Positions 30,401-41,300 of a stretch of 64,000 nucleotides of DNA are shown here, one piece after another. The position numbers and the translations under genes were made by a program. How positions within the stretch are numbered: position 1 is the first letter of the stretch; the number at the start of each line of letters is the position of its first letter. Under the pieces are notes generated by a model that had not been told where the DNA came from, ran no database searches, and saw nothing but the letters and a program-made list of their open reading frames with translations. Source of the stretch: Lepidodermella squamata (Eukaryota; Gastrotricha); the NCBI GenBank assembly GCA_047495785.1, contig JBLDXI010000019.1, forward strand, positions 3,348,001-3,412,000, given 5' to 3'.

Positions 30401-33400
30401 GTGTGGTTCAACGCTCGGCATCAGAATAAACGACGACTGGAAGACCTGTATACTATCGAAGTCAACGTGCCATATCGGCCGAACACTGTCTTCTCCGTGG
30501 CCAAGCCGAGCATGGCTGCACTCGCCGCGACTGGCGATAAAGTTGACGAGCGAAAACGGGCCATTTTAAGCACCTACCTGGTTGTATCTGTTAGGCCGAT
30601 GAAGCTCGCCCATGGCGGACAGCATCCTTTCCATCCCCAGGCCGCTGTTTTCTCCGCCTTCATCCCGGCACTGAAGATGTACCCTGAATTCCAGCCGACG
30701 CACGGGAATGGTGTCTGCAACGCTTGGTTCCAGATTACTCCGAAGGTCAGCGCCCCTGTCAGCTGTAGCCCAACCGTGGACAGAGTCGATCCGTCCATTT
30801 TCAAGTCGAAGCAAGAAGAGCGCTATTCTGGGGCCAACTCTCGCGCCGCTCTTAGCGAAGGTGCCTCGGCCGCGTTGAAGTACGAGAGCTATGTGCCAAT
30901 GGGGCCGGTCAACTTCCCAAATTCGAATTTCAAAATCACAGTCGGCCACGAGTGCTACTACGATAGGAATGGCCAGCTGGTTCAGGATTGGAAGCAGGGT
31001 GCTGGAAGTGCTCAGTTTTACAGCGCTTACGCCGATGAGCGGGAGCACTTTTATGAGAATGAAAACTCGTGGTTCGCCTGCTGCCACAACCAGGAGGACA
31101 GCACGTATTGCAGTAATTACTACGATGCTCGCCGTGTCTAGTCGTACTCGATAATCGACGCTTATGTGTTTATAACCAAGTAACTTGCAATGAAATAAAT
31201 CTGCAATGTGATTGACTCTGATTTTTTCGACTCTCTCGATTTAACACCAGATAGAACTAATCTTGGATTGATCATTCGATTTCGGAATAAAATCTGATTC
31301 TATGGCATTTTCTCGGTCCTATCAGTGGCAATACAGCTAGCAGGTTGAGAATGATAACAGGCGATTCTAGAAATCAATCGATAAATTGAGATTACCGTTT
31401 TATGAGCTATTTCGCGGTAAAGCTACTACAATATGCTCAAAGTAGAGAAGTAGAAACCCTGAAGCTAGGAGGAATTTCCAGACCGAAATTTCAAGCGTCG
31501 GAAGATTTCCGATTCAATGCCAACATAAAATCGAGGCAATCGAATGAATGTTCTGCAGTAATAAAACTAACTGGATCAGGAAATCGTTTAGCGGAACCAA
31601 ATCTGCATTTTATGGAACCTAATTTTTGTTAAGCAAAAGGTTGCTTTTCGAATATTTCTACGAAACAGGGACAATGTATGAATTCTGCAGTGAAGCACGA
31701 AGTTTTTTCCAGAATTTTACGCTGAATTTAATCAAATTTTATTTAATTATGCAGTTATAATCTGGCTAGTTTTCCATCTTCTTTTTACACTTAGCTTTGA
31801 TCGAGTCGTTTTGTTTGTTGAAATTGTAATAGAGCATGAATTTGATAGAAATTACCTCGCACCCCTCAGAGCCGACCGCCACAGGATTAGCACAGCGCCT
31901 CAGCAGCAACTGAACCGCATCGAGATGGCCCAGAGCCGCTGCTCGCATCAACGGCGTCCAGCCAAACTCGCCGCACTCCTCCAAAAGCCGCGAATCCTTA
32001 CCCAACAGGGTGTCCACAATGCGAACATGGTTGTTCGTGATCGCCTCATGAATAGCCATATTGCCGCATTTGTTACGCGTGAACATCGGCGCCTCAACGT
32101 CAGACAGCAGCAGGTACTCAACCACATCGATCTGGCCGTATTTAGCCGCTCGAATTAGGGGCGTATCCCCGTCGAAGGGCGCCCACACCGCCTCGTCCTG
32201 CATGGCCTTTTTCGCGCTGAAAAGCGACACCATTCGCTTGATTTGCGGCAGATCGCCTGTTTCGGCGGCTTTCAGCAGTCGGATCGGCTTCGAGCTGTGG
32301 GCGTCTTCTTCCTGCCACGCCTGAACAGCAAATTGCAGGCCCATTTCTGGGAACAGGGCTCTTATCTGGTCGTCGTTCATTTGAGCCAGCATGTCGGCTG
32401 ATAGCATTTCTGATTGCATAATTGAGCATATCGACGACTTGTGTTGTTCTGGAATTTCAGACGCTAAAATTCGCTCGAGGCCCAAGTCCTATAAAAAGTA
32501 AATTTACACTAAAAAAAAGTTGGCTATTCATACGCTAATTAACCGACTTTTACTCGGGTACAAAGGACCCTGAGAGCCTCCTATTTAGCCTAAATATTTG
32601 AATTGAGGCTTCTAATTACCAAAAAATGAAATTCGAGGCCATAAATACCAAGTGTTGGGTAAAACGTAGTAAAAGGCCGGTTTTCTGAGTCATTTGTTGA
32701 ACACCCTAAACCCCATAAAATCCTGAAATGAAATATAGTTCAGCGGAAGTTATTTTGACGAGATTTCAGAGAAACATTTGAAGTTTTCCCATTAATCGGA
32801 TCCCCAAAGTAATGCAGCGACCTAATATCCAATTTTTTCTGATGAATCTTTCTTCGAGTTTAAGATGAAAAAAATTTGAAAAAATTTGAAAAATGCGAAT
32901 ATTCTTTTCCCAAAGATTTTTCTGTTTTATTAAAAAATTGAAATACCTTTAATTTATTTCACAAAATTCGGAAAAATAATTTGGAAGAAATTCCACCGAT
33001 CTTATTAATTCAATTAATTCAATTTATATTTGGACGCCTCCGCTTGGGTGGTTTGCACCCAGAGGTAGGCCTCGAACCAGATGGATCAACGGAGTGCATA
33101 GAAGCCTAATTAAAGTAGGTCTCACTAAGGAAATTCGCCGGAAAAAGAAAGCCAATAAGAAAAATAAGGTCAAGGATAAGAAAAATAAAACCACAAAGAA
33201 ACGAGAAAATAGAAAAAATCCCGGCGAAAAGGATTTTGAGATCAAAATTATTCCCGATGTCCAACTAGCGGAATCGGTTTCTTTCGAAAAAGATGAATGG
33301 CGCATGGTTGTAAACTCGATTGAAATTTATGAATTCTATACAAAATTGCAGAATCCTCGACTGTGGGGGTGGGTGAGGATCATTCTTCGCCTGCCTTCGC

Positions 33401-35905
33401 CCTCTTCAAAACCGGAAACGGTACACGACACTCAGTCTCGAAGAGGCAAAATAAAACTATTATTATTATATTATAAAATAAAACTATTATTATTATTAAT
33501 TCAGGAGTAATTTTTGACGAAATTATTATTCTAATTAACGATAGTAATGCGCTGCTGGAATTCACAACTTGTCCCACAATATGCGCAACCATTTATTTAA
33601 TTTAGCAACTTTTTGTAGGAAATTCAACTGAGGAAATTTTAAATTCAAACCTTATCCTTTATCCGCGATTTAAACGTAAAAAATAAATTTACCGAAGAAA
33701 ACCCGGTAAACCCCGATGACAACTGGTTTGGTAATTTTCGGAATTTCACAGTTTCGACCAAATTTCTCCGAACTTTTTTAATCCCATTAACAATTGTCAT
33801 ACACGTAATTTTCTCTTCTCGTGATTTTTTTTGAATTTTTCTAAAAATTTACTGGCCAAGAGTTGTGGCTTCGTCCCTAATTTTAGACTTTCTGGACCCT
33901 TTTTTCCGTTTATTATCTTCGCTTACGCTACATATGCGACACACGCTGTATTAACTGATAGGTAATAATTTGCTTACCATATAAGCTTCACTAGCAACAG
34001 GCCGATTGAGAAATTTCGAATCGACCAAAATTTGCGACATGGTTGGCCGTTCGATTGGATTTTTGCGCAGTAAGGCCCTCACAAAATCACGAATTTCCGA
34101 ACTGTACCGCTTCGAAATCGGCACCGGGTTGCCGTTGATGACGTGGTCTTTGAAATGCCGGTCTTCTTGTTCGATGAACGGAAATTTGAACGTGGCGAGG
34201 CGATAGATGACCACGCCCAGCATCCACGAGTCGCTTTTACGCGACAATTTGTGATGCGTGAGCACTTCGGGCGGGCAGTACGGCAAAAGACGGCTTCGAT
34301 CACCTTGACCAACCCTGATATTTCAAAATAATTTTCAAATTTTTCGGAATAATTTTAGGAATTTTAGAAATTTTCAGGAATTTCGGAATTTATTTTAAAA
34401 TTTTCGGGACTAAATGAAAAATTATTTCTCCCATGACATAAGTTTCCTTCAACTTTGAGAATATCCAATATTGTAATAGTCGTAAAATTATTCTTAATTT
34501 ATTCTAATTAATTTTTCTCTAATGCCAAGCCGAAGTTCCAATATCAAAACTGAGTAACTCACTGATTCAAAGTTTCATAGCAGCCCAATTCGCCCAGTTT
34601 CACAAATCGGCGCTCTCCCAGCAGGAAAATATTCTTCAAAAAATGATAAAAATACTAGAAAATGTTTTCATTGGCTTCAATCGATTTTACCTGAGTTTTA
34701 ACGTCGCGATGAGCGATGCCGTGGCCGTGAAGAAATTGCAGGGCCATGACGATTTGACGGGCCCAGGCGCAGATTTGCGTCTCGGGAAAGGGCTTATTCT
34801 CTTGAACGGCCGCCTCCAGATCACCGGCGTGGCAATACTCGAGAACGACGTGGATAACGTCGTCGCCAACAAATTTTTCTAAAAATAAATTATAAGAGGA
34901 TTGAGGATTTATGATAGATACTCCGTTGATCGGGCTTCAATTTCTTTTTGGAAACACTTAAAGCCGATAACAGATAACATGTGAAGCCATTCAAATCAAA
35001 GCTTCGCAAGCAAAAAGTTAAATTTTTCACAGAAATTCTGAACTATCTACCATTCTTCCATTTCATGTCAAGCAATAAAATCGGCCACTTGGATTATTGC
35101 CAGTTGGGGCAAGTCAAACCAATATGGCTTCACAGATCACGTGCGACCTCAATTACTCATTATTAAAGCAATCCTAATCGGAATTTCACCTTAAATGCTT
35201 CGTAGTAAAAAAATGTCATATTCAAACGTTCAGCTTTGGAAAAAATTGCCCAATAAATTTGCTAGAATATTCATCAGCACAATCACGTCAATGTCATGAG
35301 GTAAAAAATGAAAGTTTCAGGTTTAAAATCAGCCTAAAATTAAAGAGAAACGGCAATGAAAAGTGCCAGCAATAAACCCTTCAAAGTACCGCTTCTTCGC
35401 TGAATTAATTTGAACCTCCTCAAAATCCAGAAATTATTAAAATTGTAAATTCTTCGAAGATTAGGGTTTTTTCGGGATGAGCTGACCCCCTTGGAAGAAG
35501 AGAAACGCGGTTCGAAAACTACGATGCTCAGTATAACTATTTATTGAGGGCTTCAAAAATAGTAATTTTCAAAAAATCTCACCTTCGAATGAGCTAAGAA
35601 CTCGAATTATACTCGAATGCTGCAAGCTCATCATCAATCCAGCCTATAAATCGCCATTTAATTACGAATTAAACGCGAAATAAATGACAATAATCAGGTT
35701 CACACACCTGAGCTCGAACTCGTTTATTGAGAAACGCTGATGTAGCTGCATCACCACTGAACTCGCCCTTGATAAGACCGGTGTTATACTGGCGAACGAC
35801 GAACAGCGAGCCGCACTTTTTCCGCTTGACGAGATCAACCTGGCCGTAGCAGCCCTGGCCGAGCTTGCGAATCACCTCGTAGTCACTTCGGCATGATATC
35901 GACAT
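27453..35905 (-). CDS. NEK-like pseudokinase with SAM-like segment and ankyrin repeats
   Basis: Eight exons on the minus strand: 35905..35708, 35643..35583, 34878..34691, 34633..34563, 34314..33978, 32488..31856, 28791..28174 and 28121..27453. All phases fit, giving 924 residues. Kinase domain (about 1-285): Gly loop LGQGCYGQV, HRDVKTQNIFLL, PPE and DSWMLGVVIYRLAT are present. But the VAIK Lys is Arg (FVVRQY), the alpha-C Glu position is Gln, and DFG is ELG (VKLGELG). A SAM-like stretch follows (MNDDQIRALFPEMGL), then some 13 ankyrin repeats such as GWTPLMRAAALGHLDAVQLL. The intron at 33977-32489 holds an opposite-strand LINE fragment; the intron at 31855-28792 holds the AMOP gene. Probably a scaffold or signalling pseudokinase (inference). 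An extra exon in the large introns is possible. Confidence 0.82.
29206..29364 (+). CDS. Small hydrophilic ORF in ankyrin-gene intron
   Basis: A 52-codon frame starting MGSNNDTEAWNGAANKLV, continuing through HHTTFKETLLKSKKRHRYLL and ending ANIQKL. Its composition (charged, polar, codon-like) looks more like protein than the surrounding AT-rich DNA. It lies opposite to the host gene, 554 bp before the AMOP gene ATG. No family recognised; it could be a gene fragment. Confidence 0.3.
   Translation: MGSNNDTEAWNGAANKLVNTHHTTFKETLLKSKKRHRYLLNGLDVTANIQKL
29365..29846. other. Intronic spacer, no gene seen
   Basis: Sequence between the small ORF and the AMOP gene promoter, inside the large ankyrin-gene intron. 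Nothing recognised. Confidence 0.35.
29847..29854 (+). promoter_or_regulatory. TATA box of AMOP gene
   Basis: TATAAAAG, 71 bp upstream of the ATG at 29918. Confidence 0.6.
29918..31141 (+). CDS. Secreted AMOP-domain protein
   Basis: An intronless 407-residue protein. Residues 1-20 are a signal peptide (MSVLSAILLASAVFIGSISA). A Cys-containing, beta-rich N-terminal region (SCNNFGF ... FYGDCFKECDAKILC) resembles an immunoglobulin/E-set type fold but is not assigned. The last 170 residues match an AMOP domain: VCNAWF start, CSPTVDRVDPSIF, GHECYYDRNGQLVQDW, HFYENENSWFACCHN and a final CSNYYDARR. AMOP domains occur in extracellular adhesion proteins. The gene has its own TATA box and an AATAAA at 31194, and lies on the opposite strand within an intron of the pseudokinase-ankyrin gene. 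Confidence 0.83.
   Translation: MSVLSAILLASAVFIGSISANSCNNFGFDGKDRSVMGHEPLIFYGDCFKECDAKILCTFNDEIRGEAIKVEREGKIDASLFAHPRAICYPPYLFKLGPMDVQVDLVRPNGEKINIDTVRVNIVQSSPDVEVNIKDDVLEISHGDLTPVAVVSEVATVNVTLVWFNARHQNKRRLEDLYTIEVNVPYRPNTVFSVAKPSMAALAATGDKVDERKRAILSTYLVVSVRPMKLAHGGQHPFHPQAAVFSAFIPALKMYPEFQPTHGNGVCNAWFQITPKVSAPVSCSPTVDRVDPSIFKSKQEERYSGANSRAALSEGASAALKYESYVPMGPVNFPNSNFKITVGHECYYDRNGQLVQDWKQGAGSAQFYSAYADEREHFYENENSWFACCHNQEDSTYCSNYYDARRV
31142..31855. other. Intronic region after AMOP gene
   Basis: Contains the AMOP AATAAA (31194-31199). A 76-codon ATG frame at 31402-31632 has no recognisable motif and is not called. Confidence 0.35.
33024..33505 (+). mobile_element. 5'-truncated LINE fragment in kinase-gene intron
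   Basis: Encodes WTPPLGWFAPRGRPRTRWIN and HRSLIKVGLT, then a very Lys-rich stretch and DEWRMVVNSIEIYEFY. These are colinear with the LINE fragment at 24431-24984. It ends with AAATAAAACTATTATTATTA-type tail repeats (33450-33500). It is inserted antisense to the pseudokinase-ankyrin gene, within the intron between the kinase and SAM/ankyrin exons. Confidence 0.75.
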
Positions 35906-36171
35906 GTTTCAGCTTTCGAAATTATCGCCTACAATAGTTCATCTGCTTTCGATCAGAGTTTTTATTAGCTGTAGCTGTGAATTTCATTCATAACTTGAAA
36001 ATTGAAAAATTTTCGACGCACGCGTTTAAAATTCCGGCACGCGATATTTGTAACATTTATTTTATTTTTCGATTCGAATTTCAGAAATTTCTAGCATTGA
36101 ACAACAACATGGATTTCAAATGTTCATTCTAAGTCTAAGAAAATTCAACATTTTTTCCTGTAATTTGAATT

Positions 36172-36942
36172 TCAAGTCACCAGAGGTTCGATAACTCCAG
36201 TTGCCGATAAAACAACAACAACGACCAATGCGATGAGGGCGAGAACGACGAAAATTGCGACAAAACATCGAAATGTTTTACTAAAAATTAAAAATTAAAA
36301 ATATACAAAAAAATTCCAATGGTTAACATTAATTTTGAAAATGTCAAAGAATTTCATTAAAATTAGAAATTAAAGAATTTAAACTATTGAACTTGAATTC
36401 AAATTTTTTGAAATTGAAATTAAAATGGAAATAATTGAAATTTTTTCAAAATAGTTGTTGATGAACTTTTTTTCAAGTTTGGCAATTGCTAGTAACCTTT
36501 CAGCGTAGTATTTGAAGCAGCATGAGCAGATGCATTTGTCAGCAAGCCAATTGATGACCGCAATCGGTATGGTTATTGGAGCAGTTATAATGAGAACCAG
36601 AAGCGCCAGGGCCAAGCCTAAATACTCGCAACAGCATTCCGATATACTCGAGCGATGATTAGTGTTATCCTGTTTTTTGTCCTCAACAAAATTTTGAGCA
36701 AATTTAGCCGATCGATCAGCAGAGTGGCCTTGTTCGACGTCTTGTGGGACATTTGGGGAGTCGTTGTTTTCATTAGAAGTTGGTGATAGGGTGAAAAATG
36801 ATGAGAAGAAGCTGTAGGCTGCATTTTTAACAACATCAGCTGTTGAGCTGAGATCGACGGGCTGAGGCTCGGTAACTTCGAGAGTCTGTTGGTCGTCTTC
36901 ATTTATTACCGGTATTAAATCGTCCTCGGCAATAGTAGTCAT
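36172..36942 (-). CDS. Two-helix membrane protein A
   Basis: Two exons, 36942..36497 and 36280..36172 (phase 2), give 184 residues. The N-terminal 100 residues are acidic and Ser/Asn-rich (MTTIAEDDLIPVINEDDQQT). TM1 is LALALLVLIITAPITIPIAV, followed by a Cys-rich loop (DKCICSCCFKYY). TM2 is encoded in exon 2 (CFVAIFVVLALIALVVVVVL), ending GVIEPLVT. The donor (AAAG|GTTACT) is weak, but the same architecture and the same phase-2 intron between the two helices recur in the gene at 61365-61790. Function unknown. Confidence 0.6.
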
Positions 36943-37060
36943 TTTAGAAGTAGTTCAGAATCCTAAAATTGAAATTTGAAATTTCAACTTTAAACTGAAA
37001 GTTTTTCGCTTTGTTGAAAAATCAGTGCGCGCGCGTAAAATTGGCGCGGGTCTCCTTATA

Positions 37061-37241
37061 CAGGGTGGCCAAAAAATTCCGCAGAGCGGGAATTCGCTGC
37101 GCATCATTTTAATGAGGAGTTTCAAGAAATTGAGGAGTTCCATTGGCAAAAGAATGCTTGAAATTCTTCAACTTCTTAAAATTCCTCATTAAATTGAAGC
37201 GCAGCGAATTCCCGCTCTGCGGAAATGTTTTGGCCACCCTG
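37061..37241. mobile_element. Palindromic MITE with TA target duplication
   Basis: 181 bp with terminal inverted repeats of about 80 bp, beginning CAGGGTGGCCAAAA on both ends and including TTCCGCAGAGCGGGAATTCG. The element is flanked by TA on each side (37059-37060 and 37242-37243), as for Tc1/mariner-type transposition. It has no coding capacity. Confidence 0.75.
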
Positions 37242-38328
37242 TATATGGGGTTCTCGTTCAAACAATGTATCTAATTGGGATATTTTTCTACTCTCACTGA
37301 AACTTTTCAGTTGAAATAAGTGCGATGACATTGCAACAACAACCCAACTCATTTTTTTACATTTTTAATTCAAATTTTCAGTTTTTCGGTTGAAAATTCG
37401 AAAAACCTAGAAACCTTAATTTTCCCAGGCTCCCAAAGAGCTGAGCCCATTTCCCAATTTGACAGAATTAGGGACCTAAATGTGAGGACTTTGGTGAACA
37501 ATATAATTTTTGCTGCGAAATATCAAAACTTAAGTTCAGATCTCCAGACCTTGATCAGCAGCCTCTTTTAACGGCCATCCAGACATGGCTTGCTTCATGA
37601 TTGAAGTGATAAAGCTTATTGTACCTACTGCTGTGAGTATCTTATCTCTCAAGTATAATTCTATCTCTAACTATTTATATTAAATATTATCAAGTAAAAT
37701 ATCTTTCACGATTACTATCACTTTAACGCTAATATCATTTGTCCGGTTCTGGACTACCGCATTCCGAGCAGGTCCGTTTGGGAGTAAAACGGAATGATGC
37801 TTGATTATTTCGGGAATTTTGTTAATTGTCGCCAATCGCATATTTGGGTGATGAAAGAGCGAAAATATGGTGCAAATCGTAAAGCGAAATTTCTTTCATA
37901 GCATTCTTTTATTGTCCATTCAAACTGAAAAGCAGAGAGAGTTGGAGCAGAGATCAGGCGAGCTAAAATGAGATTCACTGAAATTAGTACATTTTATGAT
38001 GCTATGAAAGGTGATTGCTAATCTCAGTTTAAGAAATCTAACTTTCTCACTTCTCACACATGAAATTCATCGAAAAATAAAGAGTGGAAATGTGAAGGAA
38101 TTGAAAAGTCTAACACTCACTCAACACGACTGGTAAATGTATCACGAGGAAAGTAATAGGAATTCTAACTTCAATGAATATTTTTCTACAATCTAGTCCC
38201 AGCAAAATCTACAATAGATGGCGACTTGGAGATCGAAACCGATGCCTGAACAAAACTGTGCGATTGCACTGTATAAGATCGCACTTCATTCGATTATTTG
38301 AGAGTTGCCTTGAGTAAGTAAATACCAA
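37242..38328. other. Intergenic, no gene seen
   Basis: About 1.1 kb between the MITE and the 3' end of the first large lectin-like gene. No supported frame on either strand. Confidence 0.4.
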
Positions 38329-41300
38329 TTAAAAGACTCGCATTTCTGAGAAAATGACAGGAGATGAACCGATTTTCTCAACAGATACATAACGGCCTGA
38401 CATTGGCGGCGTGCAGTATAGTTCAAAATTTTGACCCGCAATCAAATTTGGGACTCGATATCCATCGTAAAAATCGCATATTGGATTTTGCGAGAATATA
38501 TCCGAATCGCCAACACGAACAACCAGCCTGAACCCCACAGGATACGCGTAGTTTATCCAGCCAGAGCTTGCAGACAGAATGAGCACGACTTTCGTAATGC
38601 TGGGCATTGTTTGGCCCATATCAACTTGAAAGTACAGCCCTGACGTCTCGGGCTCGGAACCAATGGGATCGGAAAGGGAACCATCGGTCAGTCCAGTGTT
38701 AACTGTCTCATTGGAATGAGAAGACGTTACTGTCTTCCAAGCAGCGTAGTTTGTTGAGGGATCATGGCTGACACTGACGTGGCACAGGAGAAGATCAATG
38801 TAATTCGCCGAAACAACAATATATCTACCGGATTTCACGGACTCGGATGACAGCAAGATTCTGGATCGAAACGGTGCAACTTCAACGTCAGGAGAAAATC
38901 TAGGCAGATTCGAAACTTCAGAGCTTGAAGTCGCAGATGTATTTGCCACACGAACTGATAAGCCTTTAGCTGCGAAACCAATATCTTCAACATAGCTGCA
39001 GCCTTTGAAGCCGAATCTTCCAGCGGTCTTATTGACGAATGCGTCAATGTAGAGCCGAACAGCCGCCGCCACAAGCACTGGGTTCAAAAAACTGACAACT
39101 GGCGTTTGCGTCGGGATGGTCGTTCCATCGAAAATTCTCAGGGTCGAACCGTTCCGCCAGACGTAACCGGCCCATTTACTAGCTGGATTCATTAGTCTGG
39201 AAAGAATATGGTACTTGGTGATTGCGCCCGTTGCGTTTCTACTCGACTGTACTGCGACGGCACTGATAAGTTTCGCCTCTTTGAATTCAATCTGGAAGTA
39301 TGGTTGCACGTCTGTTGCAAGTGGTATCCAATCTACCCCGTTAACGTCGTTTCTAGCAAAATCAGCTGGAGTAGTTGCACTAGAGGCACTTATCAAAGCT
39401 TCACCATCATACAGCTCAACATTGCACATAAAACCTGGGAACGATTTTAGAACTTAAATTCAGACAATCAATTTCGACTTACTGGGACACCCACGAACTA
39501 CCCATCGCAGGCAAATTTCATTCGACCACGCGTCAGGATACAGTCGCAGGTATCGAGCTGTTATGTGAGGTCTGATGAAATTCCAAATCAAATTTCCGGG
39601 ATCGTTGTTTGCTTTGAAATACTTCAAGTTAAACGTTCTTGCTCTATCCATGAATTTAGTGAAATAAACACCGATGTTGCTGTATTCGAGGTGGAACGTT
39701 TTGACGAAGCAATTTTTAAAGTCGTCACCTTGGGTAGCAACTTGAGTGATGGTTAATACCTCACCAAAATCAGCCTGAATGTACTCGGATATCGATGAGG
39801 TCAGAGGGCGCCAGCAACATGCGACAGAATTGTCAATACATGTCCCCATGGTAACGCATTTGTCGTAGGTGACATTATCGGGGCTTGGGGATGTGTAAAC
39901 CGAGCTGAATGTCACATTTGCACTTGCGGTTAGATCACTCTCGCAAACATGGCCCTGGAGCTTAGTTGCAGTTGGACATAGCGACCACAATTCCATCGCA
40001 AGGTACTGAGTGATATTGCCTTGGTAAACGAAGAGGCAAGCGAGAGAACCTTCGAAAAATTTGCTGGCATTATTGTAAGGATCCTGGGAATCAAATTTCG
40101 AAATTGTTCATTCAATTTATGCTATAATTTTCAACTCACGTAAGCTACAAAAAAGGTGTTCGTGTCCGCCAAAGTCGATCCACTGAAAGGCGTAGACCCT
40201 ACAAGACTGCCGTCAGCGTATGCCGTCATAATTTGATTGGTAATGTCAATAGACATCGAGTAGTGATAATAAGAGTTCGCCACCGTAGCATTTTCATGTT
40301 TCACAACGAGAGATTCTGAAGTTGAAATGGAATACTCGATATTGCCCTGGAAGAAGCGAATGCCATGTTGCGGGAGAGCGTTCATGTAGAACCGCACGAA
40401 CGGCCCGCCAACTGTCGGAGTGTTAGCAACGCTGTATGCCCAAATTCCAACGGAATAAGTGTTTGTTCCGTTGCCGCCCGGCTTTAAACTTAGTGGATAC
40501 GGGCACCCAATGTAACTCGCAGCGCCCGCCGAGAAACGATACGGATATGCACCACTGAACCACCCCGGCAAGCGCGCTGCGCCGTCGAATATCGCATCTT
40601 GCACAGCAGCGCTACTAGGCATAAGCGTGAAGGTGTCACCCCAGGGATAGACGTTCCGAACAGAGTAGCCGGTCGACTCAAAGTTGTTGTCCATCATCAG
40701 CATAGCCTTTGCTGTCATCTCGGAGGTTGATGTAAGTGGGCAACGTTTCAATGAGTACAACTGACGCCGATTCATGGCAACATTCGCGTAAATCTGAAGA
40801 CAAGCATAGTCCCCAACAACTGAGCCTGCGCCTCCGATTCGAAAAATGCGAGTATTAGTAGCAACCCCATCCGAGCAAGTGAACGGGAATCGATCAATCA
40901 CCTCACCCTCGTAGACTAGACCGACAAATGAGGTAGAATGATCGACAGTCACTCCAATATAAGCCCATCTATTCGCCTTCATTTCGATTTTCGAAGATAT
41001 GAAATCCATCTCTGAAAAGCCATCTCTGCACTTGTTTCGCCAAGATAGAGACCCATTTGAGTGGACGAAAAGACCAACTTCAGGGCTGGATGATGTTGCG
41101 GTTGTCACCCAGCTGAAAACAAATCCGAATCCCGCTGGTTTAACGTGGATTAGAACCGTGAATGAATAGCGTAGGTCCATCGCGTCTTGCGACAGCTGCA
41201 AGTAATCACTCTCTGTTGGCAAATTCCACGCCCTTGTGTTTATTTATTTAGCTAAATCAAGCAAAGAAATTATTCTGAGACAAACGTTTGGTGGAATGTA

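Noticed and set aside
31402-31632. 76-codon ATG frame after the AMOP gene
   Set aside because: No signal peptide, domain or conserved feature; could be chance.
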